Shown: positions 31,618 to 40,722, counted from the stretch's first letter. The stretch is DNA of 41,922 bases from an uncultured Flavonifractor sp. (GCA_947346365.1 CANAAV010000005.1:93177-135098), one strand, 5' to 3'. Translations and numbers: made by a program. Notes: a model not told the origin generated them from the sequence alone.

Positions 31618-34600
31618 TCAGCGGGCAGAGCCCGCCGCTCCGGCCTTGGACCTTTTGCGGCGCCGTTTTGCCCGCGCCAGCAAAACTCCGGCCGCCAGCA
31701 GCGCCGCCCCCGCCGCGACCAGCGCAGCCGGAGCAGCGCGGGTCCCCGGCACAATGCAGTAGACCGCCGAGAGGCCGTCCATCGTCAGCAGCAGATACTG
31801 CCCGTTCACCTGGGCCTCCACCTCCCGCCACCGCCCGTCCCTGTACTGCCAGAGCTGTCCGCCGCCGCCCGTCTGGTCCAGCAAGCGCAGCGGCACCTGG
31901 GCCTCTGCCGGAAGCCCGGTCCCGGCAAGACAAACCTCCCAAACCGCCGCGCCTTCCGCCTGCTGCGGCGCGGCTTGGGCGCTTGGGCGGACATGCAGCT
32001 GGGCGTCCTGTGTAAATTGTCCCTCCGCCAGCGCCAGGGATACCCCGCCTTCCGCGGTCTCCGCGCTGGCGGTCAAAGCCGCCCAGGGCGTGTAAACCGC
32101 CTCCAGCACCACATCGGCGCCAGCGGTAAGCTCCGACACATCCGGCCACCGCCCGTAACACCCCTCCCGCTCCGGCGGCTGGGGGAGAACAAGCGTCCCG
32201 AGCGTCTGGCCGTAGGTCAGGGGGAGCACCGCCACGGTCTCCTCTCCGGCGCGCAGGGTGAGGGTAAGGGTAAGTAGCGCCTGGGGAACATCCGGCTGGG
32301 CGCACAGCGCGCTGTAGGCCACCGGCTGGGCCACCCCCTCATAGCTGACTGCGTCAATACCGGCCCAGCCGGTATCCACAAAGCAGTTGCCTTTGATCTG
32401 ACCGCTCTCCAGGTCCGCGTCCCCGGCAATGGCGCCAATCCGCTCCCCGCCGCCGGAAAAAACGGCGATGGCCCGGCAGTCCTCCATACGGACGGCCCAG
32501 CCGGCGATGCCGCCCACATAATCGTCTCCGGTCAGGACGCACTTGGCGCAGCTTTGACGGATGACGCTCTCCGACCAGCCGGCGACGCCGCCCACGTAGC
32601 TGCCCCCGGCGCTCTCCACATCTCCATAGTTTTCGCACCTCACGGCGGCGCCCAGGTCCATGCGGCCTACCAGCCCGCCCGCGCAGTCCTTTTTAGCGGC
32701 AACGCCGCCCTGGTTCACATTTTCCAAAAGGACCGCCCTGGTTTCGTACACACTGCCCAGGGAAAAGCGCTCCACGTCCTCCTCCGGGTCCAGACCGTAT
32801 TCCACCGACATGCTCCCAGCCACACCGCCCACGTTGCGGTCTCCCTCCACCGCTCCGGTATTGCGGCATTGTGCAACCTTTCCCTGGCGCACCGCGTCAA
32901 TGTCCTGGTCAGAGCTGTCCACCACCAGCTCCGGGTGTTCCACCCCCTGCTGGATGTCGCTCATGGCGTCCAGCAGCAGGGTAGAGATTACATTTAATTG
33001 ACGGCTGATAGCCCGCAGGTCTCCGGAGAGGTCCTCCTGCCCGCCGGAGAGCTCTTGGTGAAGGGCGCTCATCTCCTCTGACAGGCCGTTCACCGCGGCG
33101 TACAGGCCATCTCCCGCCGCGCGGAACTCCTCCCCCAGGGGGAGCAGGGATACCGGACCGCCCTCCCGCAGGCCGTCCACCGCCTGCCTCATTCCTGTAA
33201 AGGCGCTCTCCAGCTGGGCGCCGATTTCGGCTGTGGTGTCCGCCGCGCCGCGGAGACAGTCCGCCGCGCGGCTCAATGGGTCTGAAAGGCCGGCGGCCTC
33301 TTCGGCCGCATCCCGGAGGGAGGATGCCGCCAAAGTCAGGCGCCTGGCGGCGGCGCTCAGGTTAAGGAAAGCGTCCTCCACATCCCCCAGGGCCTCGCGC
33401 AGGGCGTCAAAATCAATCCTCACGCTTTCTGAAAGCGCCTGCACGCTCTCTGCCGCCTGCCCGGCGGCGGTAAAAAGCTCCGACAGGGCGCCGATCAGCC
33501 GCTGGATCTCTTCATCTGGAAAAGGCAGGCCGGCCTGTAGGGCCTCCAACAGCCTTGCAGTCGCTTCCCCGGCGCTTGAAAAGGCCCCTGCCATACTGGA
33601 AAGCGCCGCCGACAGGTCCTTGAGCGCCTGCCGCTGCGCCTGCTCATCCCGGCGCAGCACGGCGTTTTGAAGCAGGTCCACAGCCTCGGCCAGGGCCTGC
33701 TGCGCCTGCTCCAGCCTTCTCCCCGCGCGGGCCAGCTCATTCAGGGCCGCGCGCATCTCCTCCGCCGCGTCCTGTCCCACCTGTCCGGCCTGCGTCAAGG
33801 CGTCCAGGGCGCCGTTTAGATCCCCGCACAGATCCTCTACCCGTCCCGACGCACCCGCCAGCTCATCCAGCGCGGGAGACAGCCGGTCCAGGGCGGCAGT
33901 GACCGAGACGCTCAGGCCGTTCAGCTGCTCCACGTTTCCATCCACAAATCCGTTGGTCTCATCCAGCAGCGTGTGAGAGTGCTCTTTCGCGTCGCCGGCA
34001 TATGCGCCCATGGCGCTCAGCCGCCGAGAAATCTGCTCCGCCCGGCCGTCCGCACTGGTCAGCGTCCGGTTAATCAGCCCGTCCAGGCCGTTCAGCTCCC
34101 GGCGCAGCTCCTCCAGCGTGTCCGCCCCGGGCCGGATGAGCACATCCGGCTCCATCTGGCCCACGATGCCGCCCACGTCCTTGCGGCCCTGAATCACGCC
34201 GCTGTTGACGCATCCGGACAGATAGCCGCTCTGCCGCCCCGCGATCCCCCCCACGTTATAGCCCACGTGGGGGTATCCCACCGCCCCGGTGTTGGTGCAG
34301 CTGAGCACAACGCCGGTGGACAGCCCAGCCACCCCGCCGGTGTCGCTGTGGCTGGAGCGCAGCATATCCTGCTCGGCGTCCTCCTGCTCGGCGGCTAAGG
34401 CCCCGGCGGAGGCGTCCGCCGCCAGATCCTGGAGGCTGAGGGTGACGTCCGGACTGGCGGTGTTGACGCTGGCCTGACTAGTGCATTTGAGCAGCACGCC
34501 TGAATTCTGGCCGGTAATGCCGCCGGTGGCACTGAAACCGGCAATCTGGCCGAAAGCGGTACAGCCGGATATCTGACCGGTCTCCCGGTTGAGCCCCGCA

Positions 34601-35079
34601 ATGCCGCCCACGCACCGCTCCCCCTGCACCGTGCCCCGGAAGGTGCAGTTTTGGATGCAGCCGCCGTTGACGCCGGCGATTCCGCCCACCTGGGCGGCGC
34701 TGCCGCCGGGGCGCACCGTGCCGGAGACGTTCAGCTCCCGCACCACGGCCCCCTCCTGCAAAAACCGGAACAGTCCCATAGAGGAGCCGGCGGTGCTCAG
34801 CGATATTCCGGAGATGCTGTGCCCCTGGCCCTCAAATACTCCGCCGAAGGTGGGAATGGGCGCAAATTCCACACCGGACAGGTCCAAGTCGGCCTGTAGA
34901 TATACCGTGCGCCCCCGGGACCAGCTGTCCAGGGCGCAGCTGCGGACCAGAGCGGTCCAATCGCCGGCCGTGGAGAGAAAGACAGCCTGCGCTTCCTCCC
35001 CGGCCCGCGCCTGGGGGCACAGGTTCAGCAGCAAAACCGCGCACAGCGCCCAGGCTGCGGCCCTTTTTCTGTTCAGCAC
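31618..35079 (-). CDS. Large surface protein with GLUG repeats and central coiled coil
   Basis: Protein of 1153 residues. Residues 1-26 are a signal peptide (cleavage after ARA). Residues about 100-320 carry GLUG-type repeats (GGIAGVNGG, GGIAGLNRE, GGITGQNSG, GGIAGRQSG). Residues about 325-740 are long helices with heptads, Ala/Leu/Asp/Glu rich. GLUG repeats then resume (GGVAGSMS, GGLVGRMD, GGVAGWSE, GGIAGWAV) to about 940, followed by an InlB-B-like repeat. The C-terminus has one membrane helix and a basic tail, with no LPXTG. The coiled coil thus interrupts the repeat solenoid. It starts with GTG 35079 overlapping the MMPL stop by 7 nt, so the two are made together. Function unknown; a partner or cargo of the exporter is likely. 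Confidence 0.85.
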   Translation of the reverse strand: MLNRKRAAAWALCAVLLLNLCPQARAGEEAQAVFLSTAGDWTALVRSCALDSWSRGRTVYLQADLDLSGVEFAPIPTFGGVFEGQGHSISGISLSTAGSSMGLFRFLQEGAVVRELNVSGTVRPGGSAAQVGGIAGVNGGCIQNCTFRGTVQGERCVGGIAGLNRETGQISGCTAFGQIAGFSATGGITGQNSGVLLKCTSQASVNTASPDVTLSLQDLAADASAGALAAEQEDAEQDMLRSSHSDTGGVAGLSTGVVLSCTNTGAVGYPHVGYNVGGIAGRQSGYLSGCVNSGVIQGRKDVGGIVGQMEPDVLIRPGADTLEELRRELNGLDGLINRTLTSADGRAEQISRRLSAMGAYAGDAKEHSHTLLDETNGFVDGNVEQLNGLSVSVTAALDRLSPALDELAGASGRVEDLCGDLNGALDALTQAGQVGQDAAEEMRAALNELARAGRRLEQAQQALAEAVDLLQNAVLRRDEQAQRQALKDLSAALSSMAGAFSSAGEATARLLEALQAGLPFPDEEIQRLIGALSELFTAAGQAAESVQALSESVRIDFDALREALGDVEDAFLNLSAAARRLTLAASSLRDAAEEAAGLSDPLSRAADCLRGAADTTAEIGAQLESAFTGMRQAVDGLREGGPVSLLPLGEEFRAAGDGLYAAVNGLSEEMSALHQELSGGQEDLSGDLRAISRQLNVISTLLLDAMSDIQQGVEHPELVVDSSDQDIDAVRQGKVAQCRNTGAVEGDRNVGGVAGSMSVEYGLDPEEDVERFSLGSVYETRAVLLENVNQGGVAAKKDCAGGLVGRMDLGAAVRCENYGDVESAGGSYVGGVAGWSESVIRQSCAKCVLTGDDYVGGIAGWAVRMEDCRAIAVFSGGGERIGAIAGDADLESGQIKGNCFVDTGWAGIDAVSYEGVAQPVAYSALCAQPDVPQALLTLTLTLRAGEETVAVLPLTYGQTLGTLVLPQPPEREGCYGRWPDVSELTAGADVVLEAVYTPWAALTASAETAEGGVSLALAEGQFTQDAQLHVRPSAQAAPQQAEGAAVWEVCLAGTGLPAEAQVPLRLLDQTGGGGQLWQYRDGRWREVEAQVNGQYLLLTMDGLSAVYCIVPGTRAAPAALVAAGAALLAAGVLLARAKRRRKRSKAGAAGSAR

Positions 35080-37568
35080 GGCGCATCCTCCTCTCTCTGG
35101 AGCGCACCCTCCAGGTGGGGCAGCGCACTCTCCGCTTCTCCGGCGGGCCGCACCGCGCCGGCCTCTACGGCGGCGTTGATGGAGCCGTAGATTGTGCCGC
35201 TGAAGTCGGCGTCCACCATGCCTGACAAGTAGCCTCGCACATGTCCGTCCACCCGCAGGTTGCCGGTGCGGGTTTGGATGGGCAGGCGGGCCTTGAGGGT
35301 CACGGCGGTCTTATCAATGATGATATCCCCCAGCAGCAAAATCTGGGGCAGAATGCCCATCACCAGGAAGATGGAGATCAGGGTTCCGCGGCCCAGGCAC
35401 ACACCGATGGAGGCGACTGCCGGCGTGGAAGAGAGAAACCCGATCAGCACCCCGGCGGAGGCCAGAATGGAGCCGGAGGTAATGATGGTGGGAAACGCCT
35501 CGTTGAGGGATTCCACCACCGCGTCCTTCAGGGGCATTTTCTGCCGCAGGTCGGTATAGCGGTTGGCAATGACGATGGCGTAGTCGATATTGGCCCCCAT
35601 CTGGATGGAGCTGACCACTAAATAGCTCAGGAAAAACAGGTTTTCCTTCATCAGGTAGGGGAAGGAGAAGTTGATCCATACGCTGCCCTGGATCACCAGA
35701 ATCAGCAGCACCGGAAGCCCCGCGGACTTAAACGTAAAGATCAACACTAAAATGACGAATACAATGGTTAAAATACTAATCATCAGGTTGTCGTTGTTAA
35801 AGGAGGCGGACAAATCCGCGTCGCTGGTGGAATTGCCCACCACCAGCGACCCCTGGGGATAGTAATGCTCCACCGTGTCGTGCAGGGTATCCAAAAAGGC
35901 GAAGGTCTCCGGGCTCTCCTCCGGCAGCTTCAGTTGGAGCACCAGGCGGCTGTAACTCTCCCCCTTCAGCTGAAGCTGCGCGTCGTGGAGCTGGCCGTAC
36001 AAGTCCTCAATGCGCTGGGTCATATCTTTGTCCAGATTCACATACCCCGCCTGCATCTGGTCATAGACGAACAAAAACATGTCAATCAGGGGCACGCCGT
36101 AATGGTCGATGCCGGAGACCACCTGTCCGTACAGCTCCTCATTCACCGCGTAAGCGGAGTAGAGCAGCCGGGCAACCTCAATATCCAGGTCTGTCATCTC
36201 GGCAAATTGGCGGGGTGTCAGCCGGTCTGTGAGCACATAGCCGTCCATGGCCTCCACATTGGCCAGGCCCAGCACAGAGCTGGTCTGGGGCATGGCGGAG
36301 AGCCGCCGGAGCAGTCGGCCCTCCTGTTCATAGTCCCCGCTGGGCACCAGTACGGCTATGGTGTTGACGCTGCCGAAGGTCCCATCCACCTTCTGCTGGG
36401 CAATCTGGCTCTCGTTTTGGGTAAAGGTGGTCAGGGTGGTCTGTCCGTAGACGTAGGGACAGCGGTTGGCGGAGAGGAATCCCCCCACCAGCAGCAGGGC
36501 AAAAATCGGCGGCATAATAAAGCGTGTCTTCACCGCCAAACGCCCCCATGCGGAGATTTTGGGGACAAAACTGCGGTGGTGGGTCCGGTCAATCAGCCCC
36601 GAAAAGCTCATGAGCAGGCCCGGCATGAGGGTAAACACGCTGACCAGGCTGAGCAGGATGGCCTTCATCAGCACAAAGCCCAAATCCTTGCCGATGCCAA
36701 AGCGCATAAAGCACATGGCGCCCAGCCCGGACAGGGTCGTCATGGAGCTGCCGGAGATCTCCGGAATGGCCTTGCTCAGGGCGGTGACCACGGCGTCCCG
36801 CGCCTGCAAGCGTTCCCGCTCTTCCGTATAGCGGTGGCACAGGATAATGGCGTAGTCGATGGCCAATGCCAGCTGGAGCACCACGGCCACCGAGTTGGAG
36901 ACAAAGGAAATCTCTCCAAAAATAAAGTTCGTGCCCTTGTTGAGCAGTGCCGCCATGCCGAAGGTGAGCAGCAGCACGGGAATTTCCATGTAGGTGTGGG
37001 AGGTAAACAGCAGCACCAGCAGGATAATGCCCACAGCGATGAGCATGACCATCTGCATCTCCGCATCCAGGCTCTCGGAAGCGGAGCCGCCCGTATCGCC
37101 GGTTACATACACGTCAAAACCGCTCAGGACTCCCTTCACCCGCTCTAACGCCTCCAGGCTCACGGCGTCCTCTGCGGCGCCGTCATAAGTAATGGAAAAA
37201 AGAGCCGCGCCGGAGCGGTAGTGGTCCTGGGTTTCGTCAAATTCCACGCTTTTTACGCCCTCCAGCCCCTCCAGGCGCCCGGCCAGTGCCTGGGCCTGGG
37301 CCAGAGATACGTTGTCCACAAGAATCCGGCTGGTGCCGAAGGTCACAAATTCCTCCTCCATCACCGTCAGTCCCCGCCGGGTCTCGGTCTCCTCTGGAAG
37401 GTAACTGGTCAGATCATCATTCACCGCCACCCATTTGGAGGAGAATAAGCAAAAAATGCACAGTCCCATATACAATAGGTAAAAAACCTTCCTCTTGTCC
37501 ACGATAAAAGCCGCAGCTCTCTGAATGGGGCTCTGCTTCTCCTGGCCGTCCTGCTTCACACCGCCCAA
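35073..37568 (-). CDS. MMPL/RND-family exporter
   Basis: Membrane protein of 831 residues with the RND layout: one helix (about 27-45), a periplasm-like domain, five helices (about 170-350), a second large domain (about 370-570), five more helices (about 590-745) and a cytoplasmic tail. LALAIDYAIILCHRYTEE and MGANIDYAIVIANRYTD are the paired proton-relay helices. Family members export lipids or hydrophobic compounds. The tail repeats a bactofilin-like pattern (VDGHVRGYLSGMVDADFSGTIYGSINAAVEAG). I chose TTG 37568, 6 nt behind AAGGAGG; GTG 37559 is an alternative. The surface-protein gene overlaps its 3' end. Confidence 0.92.
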   Translation of the reverse strand: MGGVKQDGQEKQSPIQRAAAFIVDKRKVFYLLYMGLCIFCLFSSKWVAVNDDLTSYLPEETETRRGLTVMEEEFVTFGTSRILVDNVSLAQAQALAGRLEGLEGVKSVEFDETQDHYRSGAALFSITYDGAAEDAVSLEALERVKGVLSGFDVYVTGDTGGSASESLDAEMQMVMLIAVGIILLVLLFTSHTYMEIPVLLLTFGMAALLNKGTNFIFGEISFVSNSVAVVLQLALAIDYAIILCHRYTEERERLQARDAVVTALSKAIPEISGSSMTTLSGLGAMCFMRFGIGKDLGFVLMKAILLSLVSVFTLMPGLLMSFSGLIDRTHHRSFVPKISAWGRLAVKTRFIMPPIFALLLVGGFLSANRCPYVYGQTTLTTFTQNESQIAQQKVDGTFGSVNTIAVLVPSGDYEQEGRLLRRLSAMPQTSSVLGLANVEAMDGYVLTDRLTPRQFAEMTDLDIEVARLLYSAYAVNEELYGQVVSGIDHYGVPLIDMFLFVYDQMQAGYVNLDKDMTQRIEDLYGQLHDAQLQLKGESYSRLVLQLKLPEESPETFAFLDTLHDTVEHYYPQGSLVVGNSTSDADLSASFNNDNLMISILTIVFVILVLIFTFKSAGLPVLLILVIQGSVWINFSFPYLMKENLFFLSYLVVSSIQMGANIDYAIVIANRYTDLRQKMPLKDAVVESLNEAFPTIITSGSILASAGVLIGFLSSTPAVASIGVCLGRGTLISIFLVMGILPQILLLGDIIIDKTAVTLKARLPIQTRTGNLRVDGHVRGYLSGMVDADFSGTIYGSINAAVEAGAVRPAGEAESALPHLEGALQREEDAPC

Positions 37569-37604
37569 AACGACGCCTCCTTTTCACAAATTAGTGTACT
37601 GTGT

Positions 37605-37648
37605 ATCATACGCTGGCGCGCCGTAAAAAACAATCGACACTTTTACGG
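37605..37648 (-). promoter_or_regulatory. MMPL operon promoter with operator-like inverted repeat
   Basis: Minus-strand TTGTTT (37628-37633), 17 nt and TATGAT (37605-37610). CCGTAAAA (37621-37628) and TTTTACGG (37641-37648) form a perfect 8-bp inverted repeat flanking the -35 box, well placed for a repressor. Confidence 0.55.
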
Positions 37649-37713
37649 ATTTGTAGCAACCCATCCGCGCGTCTGCACAGCCGGGCAGGCGGTCTGCCGC
37701 GGAGGTCCAGGTA

Positions 37714-37742
37714 TTGCGCTGCGGCGGGCGGCGTGGTATAAT
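37714..37742 (+). promoter_or_regulatory. Promoter of CAP-domain gene
   Basis: TTGCGC (37714-37719), a 17-nt GC-rich spacer and TATAAT (37737-37742), about 120 nt ahead of the GTG start. It is divergent to the MMPL promoter. Confidence 0.65.
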
Positions 37743-37864
37743 AGCCGTAAAATGGCTATGGCGCCTTTTCCCCGGCACGGTTCGCTCCCCCGGCTGCGCC
37801 GGGAGACGTGGCTGGCTCCTGATTGAATGGGGCCGGGAACAAGCATTTAGGGAGGAATTTTATC

Positions 37865-39409
37865 GTGAAACGGTTAAAAAAACAGCTGACGGCCGCCCTT
37901 CTCGCAGCCATCCTGCTGGCGGCGGCAGTCCCCGCCTTCGCGGCAGATGCGGAAAACTTCAGCGGCCTGGACAGCGGCAGCACTTCTATGGCGAAGCTGA
38001 GCAAAGGGGAGATCGCGCAGATGCTGGCGGACGCCCCGCTGGAGCTCCCCGGCAACGTATTTGACGAGGCCCCCTCCTGCATCGCCCCCTATACGGCAGG
38101 CAGGGTAACCGACAGCGCCCTTCAGGCGGCGGCGGACCGGCTCAACGCCCTGCGCAGGCTCGCGGGACTGCCGGAGGTCGCGCTGGATGCGGCTTTAAAT
38201 GAAAACGCCCAGTACGGCGCGGTGATTGTCGCCGCTATGGGCGCGCTGAGCCATACGCCCGCGCAGCTTCCCGGCATGAGTGGCAGTTTTTATGAGAATG
38301 CCTATTCCGCCACATCCAGCAGCAACCTCAGCGCGGGCCGGACGCTGACTGGCGCTGTAGACGGCTTTATGGACGACAGCGACGCCAGCAATATCGACCG
38401 TTTGGGACACCGGCGCTGGCAGCTCAATCCCGCGATGGGCAAGGTGGGCTTCGGATTTGCCTCCACCGACAGCGGATACCGCAGCTATGTGGCGGAAAAG
38501 GTATTTGACGCCAGCGGGAGGGGCTGCGAGTACGATTTCGTGGCCTGGCCCGCCTCGGGCCATTTCCCCAATGATCTCGCCGCTTTCCGCAGCGCCACCG
38601 CCTGGAGCGTAACCTTGAACCCCCAGCGCTACCAGACCCCCGCCCAAAGCGCGATTACCGTTACCCTCACCCGGGAGAACGACGGAAAAAGCTGGGTGTT
38701 CTCCGGAACAAATTACACCCCCTCCGCCTCGGGAGACTATTTCAACGTGGATACGGTGGGGTACGGCGTGCCCAACTGCATCGTCTTCCGCCCGGGGGAC
38801 GCCGGCAGCTATGAGGGCCTCTACACCGTCCGCATCGACGGTCTGAAGGACCATTCCGGCCGGCCGGTCGCAGACTTTACGTATCAGGTGGATTTCTTCA
38901 ACGCCGCGGCCTATTTCGACGCGCCGCAGCCCGCGCCTTCCCCTGAGCCTGATGCCGCCCCCGTCCCCAGCAGCGGCGCCGCCTACCCGTCCACGCAGCA
39001 GGTCTGGGTGGACGGAAGGTCCGTGACCTTCCAGGCCTACGCCCTGAGGGACGCCAGCGGCAACGACACCAATTACGTAAAGCTGCGGGATGTGGCCTAT
39101 GTTCTCAACGGTACCCCCGCCCAGTTCCAGGTGGGCTGGAACGGCTCTGTGTCGGTTACTACAGGCGCAGCTTATACCGCCAATGGCAGCGAAATGTCCA
39201 CTCCCTTCAGCGGCATCCGGAGCTATGAGGCCGCAGCCGGGGCAACGCTGGTGGATGAGGTCCCGGTGCAGCTGTCCGCGATCCTGCTCAAGGACGACGC
39301 GGGCAGGGGCTACACGTACTATAACCTGCGCCAGCTCGGCCAGGCCCTGGGCTTTGGCGTAGACTGGAGCGCGGAAACCGGAATCACTGTAAGGGGACAG
39401 GATAATTGA
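37865..39409 (+). CDS. Secreted CAP (SCP-like) domain protein with C-terminal stalk domain
   Basis: Protein of 514 residues. Residues 1-30 are a signal peptide (LLAAAVPAFAA). A CAP/SCP-like domain spans about 85-240 (ADRLNALRRLAGLPEVALDAALNENAQYGA, GALSHTP, FYENAYS, GHRRWQLNPAMGKVGFGF). A beta-rich middle part and a Pro-rich linker (PQPAPSPEPDAAPVPSS) follow. The last 120 residues resemble the copper amine oxidase N-terminal (stalk) domain (YVKLRDVAYVLNG, YYNLRQLGQALGFGVDW), often a cell-wall binding module. GTG 37865 lies 9 nt after GGGAGGAA. Function unknown; related proteins act at the cell surface. Confidence 0.87.
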   Translation: MKRLKKQLTAALLAAILLAAAVPAFAADAENFSGLDSGSTSMAKLSKGEIAQMLADAPLELPGNVFDEAPSCIAPYTAGRVTDSALQAAADRLNALRRLAGLPEVALDAALNENAQYGAVIVAAMGALSHTPAQLPGMSGSFYENAYSATSSSNLSAGRTLTGAVDGFMDDSDASNIDRLGHRRWQLNPAMGKVGFGFASTDSGYRSYVAEKVFDASGRGCEYDFVAWPASGHFPNDLAAFRSATAWSVTLNPQRYQTPAQSAITVTLTRENDGKSWVFSGTNYTPSASGDYFNVDTVGYGVPNCIVFRPGDAGSYEGLYTVRIDGLKDHSGRPVADFTYQVDFFNAAAYFDAPQPAPSPEPDAAPVPSSGAAYPSTQQVWVDGRSVTFQAYALRDASGNDTNYVKLRDVAYVLNGTPAQFQVGWNGSVSVTTGAAYTANGSEMSTPFSGIRSYEAAAGATLVDEVPVQLSAILLKDDAGRGYTYYNLRQLGQALGFGVDWSAETGITVRGQDN

Positions 39410-39525
39410 GAAACCGGGATAAACCGGGAGAGGCGGGGGAAGTGCTGGAAAACCCCCGAATATCAACGGGAATGGGCATAATCAGGGCGGGAAAGGCCCG
39501 GACGTTCTCATTTTCATTGAGCGCG

Positions 39526-39557
39526 AAGGCGTCGACGGCGGTCGGCGTCTTTTTTTT
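39526..39557 (+). terminator. Terminator downstream of CAP gene
   Basis: AAGGCGTCGAC/GTCGGCGTCTT stem (11 bp, two G-U) with a GGCG loop and an eight-T tail. It lies about 115 nt past the stop codon. Confidence 0.8.
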
Positions 39558-39634
39558 GTGCCCAGAGGCCACTGGAGGCCGCACGTCGGCGGCGGCGCGG
39601 CGCGGCGGGCACCGGCCCGGCTGAACAGGAAAAA

Positions 39635-39668
39635 CCCCGGAAAACCGCTTAAAAACGGCAATCCGGGG
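39635..39668. terminator. Hairpin, probable bidirectional terminator
   Basis: CCCCGGA (39635-39641) pairs with TCCGGGG (39662-39668), with an inner CCG/CGG stem; T5 on the minus strand and T4 on the plus strand follow. Confidence 0.6.
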
Positions 39669-39821
39669 ACTTTTCTCGATGGCAGGGATGGACAGGACAT
39701 TATGGGGGCCGCTCGGCCACGCCCCGGAAGTCACAGCAGCAGACCAAGAAGGCGTGGGCTTCGCGGCCCTTGAGGATAGTATAGCAGGGTGGCGGGGGAA
39801 ATGCAAGGGGGCCCAGCGTAA

Positions 39822-39910
39822 TAACGCACCGTTAGAGCGTTAGAATTTGGACGAAAATCGGGCGAACCGGCGCAGATCGGGCCGCTGGCGGCGTTACTTG
39901 ACCGTTACTC
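39822..39910. repeat. Iteron-like CGTTA repeat cluster
   Basis: TAACGC (39822-39827) faces GCGTTA (39837-39842). CGTTAGA occurs at 39830-39836 and 39838-39844. CGTTACT occurs at 39892-39898 and 39903-39909, exactly 11 bp apart. Such spaced short repeats suit recombinase arm sites, an excisionase or a replication initiator. Confidence 0.5.
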
Positions 39911-39987
39911 CACAGGGAGGGCACCCTCGCCAGTGCCGCGAATTATGGAGGGAGCAAAGTGACAAATCGCTCAAAACCCGGTCACCA

Positions 39988-40058
39988 TGTCACATTGTTG
40001 AATTTCAGGCATTTTAGGGGCTTCGCAACCGAGTGGAGCCCCGTTTTTCAATGTGACA
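39988..40058. repeat. Nested inverted repeat
   Basis: Perfect outer arms TGTCACATTG (39988-39997) and CAATGTGACA (40049-40058) enclose a GGGGCT/AGCCCC stem. A further GTGACA lies at 39959-39964. It is 42 nt beyond the repressor stop and could end that transcript or be a protein site. Confidence 0.65.
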
Positions 40059-40099
40059 CAAAAACGGATAATTATTTAACCAGAACAGGCCAAAAAAAT

Positions 40100-40573
40100 T
40101 TAGGCGATCACGCTCTGGCTATCGTCGCCGGAAGCGGAGGTGGGCTTTGCTTTTTCTCTCTCGGCGGCATACGTCCAGTAAATAGACTCCATCTTTTTCT
40201 CAACGTGCTTTTTGTACTTGAAGTAAATCAGATCGAAAAGGTCTTCCCGCTCATAAGACGGTAGGAGCCGGAACATGGCAATCAGGTCAGCCTCCTCAGC
40301 CTCAAGGGGACTGCCGTCACATGAGAGTCCTTGCTCAGATTTAATACGCTCCAGGTCATCACTCTTTTTTTCGGGGGGCGTTTCAAGCTCCAGGAGATAG
40401 TCTGCCGACACCTCGAAAATGCGGGCAAGAGCGGCCAGTGCGTTGTACCCGGGCTTGCTTTTTCCAGATTCCCAGTCTCCAACATTTCCAGGGGAAACAC
40501 CCGCAGCCTTTGCAAGTTGACCTTGGGTCATTCCCTTTTTGGCGCGTAATTCTTTCAGCAATGTGTTAAACAT
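40100..40573 (-). CDS. Cro/CI-type XRE transcriptional repressor
   Basis: Regulator of 157 residues. The N-terminal helix-turn-helix (LLKELRAKKGMTQGQLAKAAGVSPGNVGDWESGKSKPG) is typical of phage and conjugative-element repressors. The C-terminal part is helical and charged with no S24 protease or Cys/Ser catalytic pattern, so induction must use another route, for example an anti-repressor or a separate protease. GAGGAGG precedes the ATG. It is divergent from the small-gene operon, with operators in the 150-nt space. Confidence 0.9.
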   Translation of the reverse strand: MFNTLLKELRAKKGMTQGQLAKAAGVSPGNVGDWESGKSKPGYNALAALARIFEVSADYLLELETPPEKKSDDLERIKSEQGLSCDGSPLEAEEADLIAMFRLLPSYEREDLFDLIYFKYKKHVEKKMESIYWTYAAEREKAKPTSASGDDSQSVIA

Positions 40574-40588
40574 AGCGGCCTCCTCGAA

Positions 40589-40641
40589 TTTGCGAAATTT
40601 ACTCGCAAAACTATTGACTTCTACGAAAATGCGAGTATAAT
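40589..40641 (+). promoter_or_regulatory. Divergent element promoter with repressor operators
   Basis: TTGACT (40614-40619), a 16-nt spacer and TATAAT (40636-40641) form a strong plus-strand promoter. TTTGCGA/TCGCAAA (40589-40609) is a perfect 7-bp inverted repeat. ACTCGCA (40601-40607) is also inverted at TGCGAGT (40630-40636), which covers the spacer. The adjacent XRE repressor would block this promoter and its own. Confidence 0.75.
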
Positions 40642-40722
40642 AATAGACAGGTTAAGAAATTAACCGACGCCCCCAGCATATCACAAAAAAACGAAACGCA
40701 CAACAGGAAAGGAACAGCAGAC

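Larger units (their letters stand above)
39410..40099. other. Non-coding junction upstream of the putative integrative element
   Basis: No gene is supported over 690 nt. It contains two terminators (39526-39557, 39635-39668), a cluster of CGTTA repeats (39822-39910) and a nested inverted repeat (39988-40058). It is probably the chromosome/element boundary, but no attachment duplication can be shown because the other end is outside the window. Confidence 0.5.

Noticed and set aside
35865-37148. 427-codon plus-strand frame opposite the MMPL gene
   Set aside because: Antisense shadow without start signals; the MMPL frame has proper membrane segments and motifs.
38195-39466. 423-codon minus-strand frame opposite the CAP-domain gene
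   Set aside because: No ribosome binding site or known domain; the plus-strand protein has a signal peptide and known domains.
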